7,069 bases of DNA, taken from an uncultured Acidimicrobiaceae bacterium. GTDB taxonomy: Bacteria; Actinomycetota; Acidimicrobiia; Acidimicrobiales; Bog-793. The position numbers and the translations under genes were made by a program. The first letter of the stretch is position 1. Every line of letters starts with the position of its first letter. The stretch is from positions 1-7,069 of the forward strand of contig CAIVND010000203.1 in the NCBI GenBank assembly GCA_903907185.1. Reading direction: 5' to 3'. The notes under the pieces are model-generated. The model was not told where the DNA came from. It worked only from the letters and a program-made list of their open reading frames with translations, and did not search any database. Shown piece by piece: positions 1 through 5,962 of the stretch.

Positions 1-1
1 C

Positions 2-835
2 TACCTGCATCTCGCCGCGTCGCGTTCATGTACCGACGCGTTGCTCGAGGCTGGCGGTGTCGCGATCGCCTACGAGACGGTGCGTCTCCGTGACGGTTCG
101 CTCCCACTTTTGACTCCCATGAGCGAGGTTGCGGGACGGATGGCTCCGTTGATGGGAGCACATCATCTGATGCGTCCGGGCGGTGGCCGTGGTGCTTTGA
201 TCAGTGGTGTACCAGGGGTCACACCCTCGAACGTCGTGGTCATCGGAGCGGGTGTTGCCGGATTGGCGGCTGCCACCATCGCAATGGGCATGCACGCTTC
301 GGTGACGGTGCTCGATCGGAACCTCGATCGACTGCGCTACTTGGATCATCACTTCCGCGGTGCAGTACGAACAGTTGCCTCCTCCAAGCTTGCGGTCGAG
401 CACGCCTGTATCGATGCTGACATCGTGATCGGTGCAGTTCTTGTTGTTGGTGCGAAGGCACCAAAACTCGTTTCAAACGCTGTCGTCGCGGAGATGCGAG
501 AGGGCTCGGTGCTTGTTGATATCTCCGTCGATCAGGGAGGTTGTTTCGAGGCAACACATCCGACGACCCATTCGGATCCGGTCTTTGAGTTCAATGGCTC
601 GATTTTTTACTGCGTAGCAAACATGCCCGGAGCCGTCCCGCACACCTCCACCTACGCACTTGCAAACGCGACTCTGCCCTATGCGATCGAACTTGCCGCT
701 CACGGATGGCGTGACGCCGTACGGAGCGATGACGCGCTCGCTGAAGGTGTCAATGTCGTGAACGGTCAGATTACCTACGGTCCGGTGGCGATGGCGCACG
801 GACTCGACTCTGCTCCACTTGCCTCTGTTCTATGA
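2..835 (+). CDS. ald: Alanine dehydrogenase, C-terminal part (5' end outside window)
   Basis: NAD-dependent alanine dehydrogenase catalyses L-alanine + NAD+ + H2O to pyruvate + ammonia + NADH in the cytosol, used in alanine catabolism and redox balance. The frame is open from base 2, giving 277 residues to the TGA at 833-835; a TTG at 41 is internal, because the residues before it (YLHLAASRSCTDA) already match the family. The His at fragment residue 3 corresponds to the catalytic His96 of the mycobacterial enzyme, so about 93 N-terminal residues, including the substrate-binding lysine, lie outside. The NAD-binding glycine motif GAGVAG is at fragment residues 82-87, followed by VTVLDRN with the ribose-binding Asp. 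GAVLVVGAKAPKLVS and VDQGGCFE (second catalytic Asp) follow, then CVANMPGAVPHTSTYAL. The C-terminus is complete. It converges with ribD. Identification is by recall of the family sequence and is very secure. Confidence 0.96.
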   Translation, partial: YLHLAASRSCTDALLEAGGVAIAYETVRLRDGSLPLLTPMSEVAGRMAPLMGAHHLMRPGGGRGALISGVPGVTPSNVVVIGAGVAGLAAATIAMGMHASVTVLDRNLDRLRYLDHHFRGAVRTVASSKLAVEHACIDADIVIGAVLVVGAKAPKLVSNAVVAEMREGSVLVDISVDQGGCFEATHPTTHSDPVFEFNGSIFYCVANMPGAVPHTSTYALANATLPYAIELAAHGWRDAVRSDDALAEGVNVVNGQITYGPVAMAHGLDSAPLASVL

Positions 836-856
836 CCAAGGGTTCTATGACTAAAT
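827..856. repeat. 15-base tandem duplication carrying the ald stop codon
   Basis: Two adjacent 15-base units (827-841 and 842-856) share the block GTTCTATGAC at 827-836 and 842-851 and differ at only three later positions. The unit length is a multiple of three, so the second copy places another in-frame TGA at 848-850, 15 bases after the true stop. It is most simply a small replication-slippage duplication. A functional double stop is possible but unproven. Confidence 0.6.
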
Positions 857-866
857 CGCCGAGCCA

Positions 867-897
867 CACTTTTTGACGGAAGTGCACCGTCAAAGTG
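867..897. terminator. Hairpin between convergent ald and ribD ends, possible bidirectional terminator
   Basis: The left arm CACTTTTTGACGG (867-879) pairs with the right arm CCGTCAAAGTG (887-897) around a seven-base loop, with two extra T's bulged in the left arm. It lies between two convergent genes and covers the ribD stop codon. Position and stem suggest a terminator serving both strands. Neither side has a convincing U-tract after the stem, so a stabilising 3'-end hairpin is the alternative. Confidence 0.4.
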
Positions 898-1906
898 GGT
901 TGGCTGAATGCCCCTGTGCGGGTGGGGCAAGATCGATCCGGAGGTCGTCTCCGAGGCGTTTAATTGCGGTGATATGTCCTCGCCAAAGGTCATGCATCGT
1001 CGGTACCCCTGGACCAGCAAACATCGCCTTTGCGTCTTCACCGCCAAAGAGTGCCGGTGCGTAGTAGAAGACGTACTGGTCGATGAGGTTCGCGTGGTGG
1101 AAGGCAGCTGCAACCTGTGCGCCTCCCTCGACCAGGAGCTGGATGACGTCCATTTTCCCAAGCTCATCAAGTAGTGGCGCTAGTGGACCCGATCGCGACA
1201 GTGCGGGCAACACCAGCGCATCGTTCGGAATCTTTCCCAGCACAATGCGTAGTGGATCACTCCCCGGAACCTCGCGGACGGTCAGTTGTGGGTTGTCGAC
1301 CCGCACGGTGCCTGCCCCAACCAAGATTGCATCGCTCTCGGACCGAAGCAGATGGACGTCTGCTCGCGCAGCCGGTCCGGTGATCCAACTGCTCTGTCCG
1401 TCCGGCGCGGCGATCCTTCCGTCAAGCGATGCGGCAAGTTTGAGGATGACCCACGGCCTTCCGGTAGCGCGGTGTTTGAGATAGGGGGCAAGACAGGTCT
1501 GGACCTCCTCTGAATCAACAACGGTGGTCTCAATCCCGGCGCCCTGCAGGTAGGCAACTCCCTCGCCATTGACCTTGGTGTCCGGATCGAGCACACCGAC
1601 TACGACCCGTTTGATGCCGGCAGCGACGATCGCAGGTACACAGGGGGGTGTGCGACCGTGATGGGCGCAGGGCTCAAGCGTGACGTACATCGTTGCACCG
1701 CGCGCGGCAGGGCCAGCGAGACGGAGGGCTTCGATCTCCGCGTGTGGACCGCCCGGTGGTTGGGTAGCACCGACAAACATGTGGTCCTCGGAGCTGACGA
1801 TGACACATCCAACCCATGGGTTTGGGGAGGTGGTGCCTCGGACCGACTGGCCCGCGACCACCGCCTCGTGCATCATCATCTGATCTTGAGTGCGAGGATC
1901 TTCCAT
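890..1906 (-). CDS. ribD: RibD: bifunctional riboflavin biosynthesis deaminase/reductase
   Basis: Cytosolic enzyme for the second and third steps of riboflavin synthesis from GTP: deamination of the diaminopyrimidine ribosylaminophosphate, then NADPH-dependent reduction of the ribose side chain. I chose the ATG at 1906, giving 338 residues; an in-frame ATG at 1948 would overlap the upstream gene and has no ribosome binding site. The deaminase domain (about residues 10-135) has TSPNPWVGCVIV, the zinc/catalytic motif HAE at 55-57 and EPCAHHGRTPPC with zinc cysteines 80 and 89. The reductase domain (about 150-330) has PWVILKLAASLDGRIA, SSWITG, DAILVGAGTVRVDNPQLTVR and LLVEGGAQVAAAF. The stretch between PLRIVLG and LLVEGG is about 20 residues shorter than in E. 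coli RibD as I recall it. It starts 10 bases after the nitroreductase stop, so the two are probably co-transcribed. No other rib gene is in view. Confidence 0.95.
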   Translation of the reverse strand: MEDPRTQDQMMMHEAVVAGQSVRGTTSPNPWVGCVIVSSEDHMFVGATQPPGGPHAEIEALRLAGPAARGATMYVTLEPCAHHGRTPPCVPAIVAAGIKRVVVGVLDPDTKVNGEGVAYLQGAGIETTVVDSEEVQTCLAPYLKHRATGRPWVILKLAASLDGRIAAPDGQSSWITGPAARADVHLLRSESDAILVGAGTVRVDNPQLTVREVPGSDPLRIVLGKIPNDALVLPALSRSGPLAPLLDELGKMDVIQLLVEGGAQVAAAFHHANLIDQYVFYYAPALFGGEDAKAMFAGPGVPTMHDLWRGHITAIKRLGDDLRIDLAPPAQGHSANPL

Positions 1907-1916
1907 GGGCGAATCT

Positions 1917-2561
1917 TTAACTCCATCGATCAAACCGAACCACCTCATTCAAGGGGTTTCGGCGCGCCGGTTGGAAGGAGGATCCGATCAGGTGTCCCAC
2001 CGCGACAATTCCCGCCTGGATGAACTGATCGGGGAGTTCAACGATCTTGGCGATCTCATCGGCAAAACGCAGGTGTGAGGTAATGAGACAGCTTGCAAGC
2101 CCCTCAAGACGACAGGCGAGTTGAAAGTTCCATACCGCAGGAAAGATCGAGCCATACGCACTGGCGAGTGCGTATGGCGAAGCTCCATCGAACCACGGTT
2201 GCGGTTCGAAGCAGGCAATGACAAGCACCGGCACTTCACCAAGGTGATCCCAGAAGACACCGGAGGAGGCAAGTTTCAACTTTGCTGCTTCGTCACCGGC
2301 GTCCGCTCGTGCCGTTACGGAGGCGGCAAACTGCTCGTTGGCGGCGTGATAGCACGCGCCGATCTTTTCCCGTTGCTTTTCGTCAGTGACGACAATCCAC
2401 CGCCAGGCCTGTTCATCCGCACCGTTCGGTGCTTGCATCGCAACCTCAAGGCATCGCAGCAGGAGGTCACGGTCGACCTCTCGGGTGCGATCGATGCGAC
2501 GCCGAACCGATCGGGTCGTGGTGAGAAGCTCGAGGCCAGTAAGCGGCTTCGCATCGGTCAT
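1917..2561 (-). CDS. Nitroreductase family protein (FMN-dependent, Rv3368c-like)
   Basis: Probable FMN-binding NAD(P)H-dependent oxidoreductase of the nitroreductase superfamily, cytosolic, normally a homodimer; the physiological substrate is unknown. It has 214 residues, the usual size, from the ATG at 2561, which has GGTGA seven bases upstream. An in-frame ATG at 2615 would run into the divergent gene and adds 18 non-conserved residues. TTRSVRRRID (residues 14-24) is the N-terminal FMN-phosphate motif with Arg17, Ser18 and Arg20. APNGADEQAWRWIVV (44-58) is the second FMN segment. SIFPAVWNFQLACRLEGLASCLIT (138-161) and AVGHLIGSS (187-195) complete the fold. The opening segments resemble Mycobacterium tuberculosis Rv3368c as I recall it. 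It precedes ribD in the same transcription unit, a plausible link because its cofactor derives from riboflavin. The coding sequence contains a perfect 12-base inverted repeat. Confidence 0.88.
   Translation of the reverse strand: MTDAKPLTGLELLTTTRSVRRRIDRTREVDRDLLLRCLEVAMQAPNGADEQAWRWIVVTDEKQREKIGACYHAANEQFAASVTARADAGDEAAKLKLASSGVFWDHLGEVPVLVIACFEPQPWFDGASPYALASAYGSIFPAVWNFQLACRLEGLASCLITSHLRFADEIAKIVELPDQFIQAGIVAVGHLIGSSFQPARRNPLNEVVRFDRWS
2151..2178. repeat. Perfect 12-base inverted repeat with 4-base loop inside the nitroreductase gene
   Basis: GCCATACGCACT (2151-2162) is followed by GGCG and then AGTGCGTATGGC (2167-2178), the exact reverse complement. In the nitroreductase frame it encodes the near-palindromic peptide SPYALASAYGS around residues 128-138. 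It could be an mRNA hairpin, a protein-binding palindrome, or a coincidence of coding for a symmetric peptide. Confidence 0.9.
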
Positions 2562-2586
2562 GGGTTCATCACCATGTGACCATCGG

Positions 2587-2592
2587 TACGCT
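2587..2592 (+). promoter_or_regulatory. Candidate -10 element for a leaderless transcript of the deacetylase gene
   Basis: TACGCT fits the TANNNT pattern of actinobacterial -10 elements and is followed by exactly six bases before the GTG at 2599. Transcription could therefore begin at the start codon itself. No ribosome binding site precedes this GTG, which agrees with leaderless initiation. I see no clear -35 element. The 37-base divergent gap must also serve the nitroreductase on the other strand. Confidence 0.4.
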
Positions 2593-2598
2593 GGTTGC

Positions 2599-3237
2599 GT
2601 GGAGGTCACGATCACGATCGATGTGGAGTTTCCCGATCATCTAGCCATCGATCCTCTCGCTTCGCTGGAACAGATTGTCGCAGTTCTTCTGTCGCACCGC
2701 GTACCGGCGACCTTTTTCGTCCAGGGTCGCTGGGCAAAGGCCTATCCGCACCACGTTGTCGAATTTGTTGAACGTGGGTTTGCCGTTGGTCTGCATGGCT
2801 TGAGTCATGTCGACTACCGCCGTCTTACCCCCGACGGTATCGCTGGCGAGATCGGTGATGGACTCGCCGCGTTGACTGCGGCCGTCCCAAACTGCACCGT
2901 GAACTTCCTGCGACTCCCACATGGGTACGGTGGTGATGACGAGACGATTGAGGAGATCGCGGGAGAGCTTGGTCTCACGATCGTTGGTTGGGACTACTCG
3001 ACGTTCGATTGGGATGAGACCCTTTCTCACGAACGGTGTGTCGATCGAACCGCTCAGGCGGTGGCCGGTGGCGGGGTTGTGCTCTTTCACTCGTGGCCCG
3101 AGCGCACCCCAGACGTTCTTGACGAGATGCTTTCGCTCGCTGGCTGTCGGGTAGTGGCTCTGTCCGCAGTTGATCTTGGGGGACGTCAGTCGAACGGGCG
3201 TACCGTGCACCTTGAGCACACCGATCCGCCGCGGTGA
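2599..3237 (+). CDS. Polysaccharide deacetylase family (NodB-fold) protein
   Basis: A NodB-homology carbohydrate esterase-type protein, predicted to use a divalent metal to remove N- or O-acyl groups. The substrate is not evident. The GTG at 2599 gives 212 residues, essentially only the catalytic domain. Its first residues (VTITIDVEF) are already motif 1, so an earlier start is unlikely. Visible motifs: Asp8 in TIDVE (motif 1, with DVE in place of the classical DD); ATFFVQGRWA at 37-46; HGLSH at 66-70 giving metal ligands His66 and His70; RLPHG at 105-109 (motif 3); GWDYSTFDWD at 130-139 (motif 4); VLFHSW at 161-166 with His164 (motif 5). All five motifs are present, so the protein looks active. 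There is no signal peptide or membrane segment, so it would act in the cytosol on a small substrate or glycan precursor. It is divergent from the nitroreductase and converges on the minus-strand operon with an 11-base gap. Confidence 0.87.
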   Translation: MEVTITIDVEFPDHLAIDPLASLEQIVAVLLSHRVPATFFVQGRWAKAYPHHVVEFVERGFAVGLHGLSHVDYRRLTPDGIAGEIGDGLAALTAAVPNCTVNFLRLPHGYGGDDETIEEIAGELGLTIVGWDYSTFDWDETLSHERCVDRTAQAVAGGGVVLFHSWPERTPDVLDEMLSLAGCRVVALSAVDLGGRQSNGRTVHLEHTDPPR

Positions 3238-3248
3238 CGTCAAGACGG

Positions 3249-3857
3249 TCACGTCTGATCGGGTTTTGGCGCCTCGTCGTGGTCAACCCAGAACTGTCCA
3301 TGGACGCGTGAGGCGATTCCAACCGCAACGTTTGCACCACTTCCCGCGCAGATAACCGCCTGCGAGGGAAATCCCGCAACGACCCCACAGGCGAAGATGC
3401 GATCGACGTTTGTTGCTCCCCATCGATCGACGACGATATTCGCGGTGACAAAGGGCTGCACGGGATCGGTGAGTTCAATCCCTACCGTCTGGGTGAAGTC
3501 TGCATTGAGCTGCCCCGTGGCGATGACGATGTAGTCGGCGGTGAGACGTTGGGTGGCACTCTCTACGCCGACGGTGTCTCCTTCGAGAAAGAGCGAGGTA
3601 ACGCGCTCTTGGATCTGCGTGCTTCCTTTGACCTCGGCAAGTGAGGCACGGAGCTGGGCCAGCCAGTCAACGCCGAGCGTTGGGACCAGTCCGGGGAAGT
3701 TGTGGAGCTCCGCTCGTTTGAGGATCGTTCGATCATGGTCAAAGATGGTCGAGGTCATTCCTGCACGGGAGAGAAAAAGAGCACAGCTTGTTCCTGCGGC
3801 CCCCCCGCCGATGATGATGACGTGCGCCGTTGGAGTTGCCTCGGTGGTTTCGCTCAT
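3249..3857 (-). CDS. Single-domain FAD oxidoreductase, thioredoxin-reductase-like
   Basis: A 202-residue cytosolic flavoprotein related to the FAD half of thioredoxin reductase. The dinucleotide motif HVIIIGGGAAGTSCALFLSR (residues 12-31) contains GxGxxG at 17-22. Asp40 ends the second strand (FAD ribose contact), and NFPG at 53-56 is typical of thioredoxin-reductase relatives. The ATG motif is at 113-115 and the second FAD contact is VDRIFACG at 151-158, where the usual Asp after Gly is Val. ATG and FACG are only about 40 residues apart, so the NADPH domain with its CxxC is absent rather than mutated; thioredoxin reductases are about 310 residues. AAGGGA lies 10 bases before the ATG, the only good ribosome binding site in this operon. 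It is the last gene of the operon, 30 bases after the DUF4243 gene. Reduction may come from a partner protein or free flavin; a redox link to the preceding gene is inference. Confidence 0.8.
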   Translation of the reverse strand: MSETTEATPTAHVIIIGGGAAGTSCALFLSRAGMTSTIFDHDRTILKRAELHNFPGLVPTLGVDWLAQLRASLAEVKGSTQIQERVTSLFLEGDTVGVESATQRLTADYIVIATGQLNADFTQTVGIELTDPVQPFVTANIVVDRWGATNVDRIFACGVVAGFPSQAVICAGSGANVAVGIASRVHGQFWVDHDEAPKPDQT

Positions 3858-3887
3858 TTCCCAACTATCCCTTCATCGTGCAAGTTG

Positions 3888-4892
3888 TCATGCAAGAGAA
3901 CATTCCGTAGCAGAGAGTTTGGCAGATCCAACGGTAAGCGCCTCAGACTCCGTCGCAATCTTGAGGCTGACGAGGCGGCTAAGGGCTACGGAGATCTTGA
4001 GGTCGTGAACCTCACAGGAGTCGATCGACGCCTTCACCAGCTCTTCCATCCCCGCGAACGTAAGTTTGGGACGCGACGGCGCCGATGGGGAACCGAGATG
4101 TACCAAAACTGAGCTTGCCGTGATCGCATTTGCCATCGCAGACCACCAAGGCACGAGCAGCGGATCGGTTGGAATACCCGAGAGGTCGCTCCGGCCAGTC
4201 ACCTGCCGATCGAGCTCGACGAGGGCATGAAGTCCAGTCACGGTATGGACCGCGATAAATGAACCCGGGTCGTGAAGTACGAGACCAAACGCAGACTGGA
4301 CGAGCTCTTCTATCGAGGGAAGCGGTGTTGGCGGACCATCGGGGAGAAAGAGCGCCCGTTCGCCAGCGACGAGGTCGAGTTGGTCAAAGACCGTCGAGTT
4401 GGCGAGCTCTTCGAGGGTTGGAAGGTTGATCTTCTCGCGTTGGCTGGTATTTGGGGCACTCGCGAAGAGCACCTGTCGACGGGTCCGCAGGTACGCGAGG
4501 CCGCGAGAGATCTCATGGGGATCTTGGCGAAGCGCACCGTAGCCCGTACGGATCAACGCGTGAAATGCTGCACCAGCAAGTCCGGGGCCAAGTGAGGCGA
4601 CTTCAGAGAAGGCTCGTCGACGTTCATCGAGATTGGAGCTGAGCAGACCGATACCTTCGTCGTGGTAATGGCTCTCTGCCCAACGAAAGAGCGGGGGATC
4701 GATGAGTGATGCGCCGAAGGCTGCTGGCAGGCGTTGTTCAATACGGGCAGTGATCTCGCCATCACTCGCTCCCGCCACCTCAAGTGCCTGAGTCTCAAGC
4801 GGGAGATGGAAGGTCAGTCGTTCACCGAGCTCAGGTGGAAGACCCCGCACGACCTTAGCGAGATCGGCGTTGGAGTCGAAGAGCCCTGTCAT
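3888..4892 (-). CDS. Questin-oxidase-like (DUF4243) family protein
   Basis: A 334-residue protein I assign to the questin oxidase-like family (PF14027/DUF4243). The characterised member, fungal GedK, opens an anthraquinone ring in geodin synthesis using NADPH and O2; bacterial members are essentially uncharacterised. Support is by pattern. LTFHLPLETQALEVAGASD (residues 26-44) matches the family's N-terminal His-x-Pro and Ala-Leu-x-x-Gly-Ala segment. AESHYHDEG is at 72-80, AFHALIRTGYGAL at 109-121 and FIAVHTVTGLHALVEL at 212-227, with conserved-type histidines at 29, 75, 77, 111, 216 and 222. The protein looks all-helical, with no signal peptide or membrane segment. No flavin- or NAD-binding motif is visible, so any redox role would need a bound metal or partner. 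Its ATG overlaps the glycosyltransferase stop as ATGA, and GGCGAG just upstream may help ribosomes re-initiate. The family call is fairly secure; the activity is unknown. Confidence 0.77.
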   Translation of the reverse strand: MTGLFDSNADLAKVVRGLPPELGERLTFHLPLETQALEVAGASDGEITARIEQRLPAAFGASLIDPPLFRWAESHYHDEGIGLLSSNLDERRRAFSEVASLGPGLAGAAFHALIRTGYGALRQDPHEISRGLAYLRTRRQVLFASAPNTSQREKINLPTLEELANSTVFDQLDLVAGERALFLPDGPPTPLPSIEELVQSAFGLVLHDPGSFIAVHTVTGLHALVELDRQVTGRSDLSGIPTDPLLVPWWSAMANAITASSVLVHLGSPSAPSRPKLTFAGMEELVKASIDSCEVHDLKISVALSRLVSLKIATESEALTVGSAKLSATECSLA

Positions 4893-5962
4893 CGTTGCTC
4901 GCCGCCCGTGAGCTGTGCTGCGGCACGTCGGCAGAACGAGAACACGTCATCTCCAAAGATCATGCCGATGAGGGTAGTGCGGAATTCATTCCAGTCGATA
5001 TCGAGGACGGGGGAGCGATCGAGGATCGCCGCGAGCTCATCGCTCAGTTCACGACCAACAAACCACTCGATCGCTCCGAGGGGCTTGAGGCCGGCGAGGA
5101 GCGGCTTCAACAAGAAGTGCGCGAAGATTCGTGCTCGACCGCGCGTAACGACACTGTTCCACGGTTCGCTGGGTGGCCACGGTTCCGATGCTCCATCAGT
5201 TGGTACTGGCGCAAAGATGCCCTCATAGGTGCGTCCCGAGAGAAAGCCAACGGGATCCGCCGCGATGCGACGGGTTGAGGCGATCACGAGGGGTGCTTCG
5301 ACCCGCTCAATGGCGTATCCCCGCAACCGAGCGCGCAGTCCGAAGTCCCAGTCGTCCCCGGCGACGAGCACCTGACGGCCCTCGAGCTCCGCCGTGGGTT
5401 GGAGGTAGCCCCCAACGGCGTTGTAACACGCGAGTGAGATCGCATGGTTGGAGCCACCAAGATTGACGACTCCGACAAAGCGTTCATAGAACGTGGTGTC
5501 CGACCACATCCACGCACTGGCCGCGTTGACGTCATCGGTGAGGAGAGGTTCACCGTTGACGGAGCCGAAGTGGGCCGGTGCGGTGAGTAGCTCAGCGGAG
5601 CTTGTGGTGATCTGACCGAGCCAACTGGTGAGAAAGTCATCGGGGATCGTCACATCGGCATCGAGTGAGATCACCCAGCAGTGCTCCTCGCGAAATTCAC
5701 GGGTCTGTTCAGCAAAGAGTCGGACACCTGCTGCTCGGGCATAGCCAGGTCCATGTTCTGTTGTTGTGGCGACAAGTAGTCGAGGGTCATCAGGTAGTCC
5801 GGTCCCAAAGTGTCCGTTCTCCCCATCATCGGCGAGGATCACGGTGACGATATCGGCGACCTCGTCCGCGGAGCGAAGGACTGCAGTGACGAGCCGTTGT
5901 GCATTCTCCCCATCGTGGCGCGCCGGAATGATCACACCAATTCGATCGACCCTCCTACTCAT
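4889..5962 (-). CDS. Family 2 (GT-A fold) glycosyltransferase
   Basis: A nucleotide-sugar-dependent inverting glycosyltransferase; donor and acceptor are unknown. The ATG at 5962 gives 357 residues and overlaps the upstream stop as ATGA. The frame continues upstream to an ATG at 6157, but those 65 residues lie on the FGE-like gene and are cysteine- and arginine-rich shadow sequence. VDRIGVIIPARHDGEN (5-20) is the N-terminal nucleotide-binding strand and VILADDGEN (41-49) the second acidic motif. GPGYARAAGV is at 71-80. The metal-binding DAD, in WVISLDADV, is at 101-103. NLGGSNHAIS (168-176) and GDDWDFGLRARLRG (202-215) supply the acceptor loop and likely catalytic-base region. The C-terminal 100 residues contain a hydrophobic, amphipathic stretch (about 280-302) but no clear transmembrane helix, so a soluble or peripherally membrane-bound enzyme is likely. 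It sits between the FGE-like and DUF4243 genes in the operon. Confidence 0.88.
   Translation of the reverse strand: MSRRVDRIGVIIPARHDGENAQRLVTAVLRSADEVADIVTVILADDGENGHFGTGLPDDPRLLVATTTEHGPGYARAAGVRLFAEQTREFREEHCWVISLDADVTIPDDFLTSWLGQITTSSAELLTAPAHFGSVNGEPLLTDDVNAASAWMWSDTTFYERFVGVVNLGGSNHAISLACYNAVGGYLQPTAELEGRQVLVAGDDWDFGLRARLRGYAIERVEAPLVIASTRRIAADPVGFLSGRTYEGIFAPVPTDGASEPWPPSEPWNSVVTRGRARIFAHFLLKPLLAGLKPLGAIEWFVGRELSDELAAILDRSPVLDIDWNEFRTTLIGMIFGDDVFSFCRRAAAQLTGGEQR

Noticed and set aside
1907..1948. Upstream in-frame ATG at 1948 as the ribD start
   Set aside because: It would overlap the nitroreductase gene by 32 bases, has no ribosome binding site, and adds residues not seen before the RibD deaminase domain. 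The ATG at 1906 fits better, though one of the three consecutive ATG codons near 1873-1881 is also possible.
2641..3252. Long minus-strand open frame (about 200 codons) opposite the deacetylase gene
   Set aside because: Its translation shows no recognisable motif or sensible composition, while the plus-strand frame carries all five NodB motifs. It is a shadow frame of GC-rich DNA.
3231..3255. Hairpin between the convergent ends at 3237 and 3249 (GTGAC...GTCAC)
   Set aside because: The stem is only five bases with a nine-base spacer and no T-run, too weak to call a terminator.
4734..5228. Plus-strand open frame opposite the DUF4243/glycosyltransferase junction
   Set aside because: Arginine- and serine-rich shadow translation, no ribosome binding site, and it spans a clear coupled junction of two real genes on the other strand.
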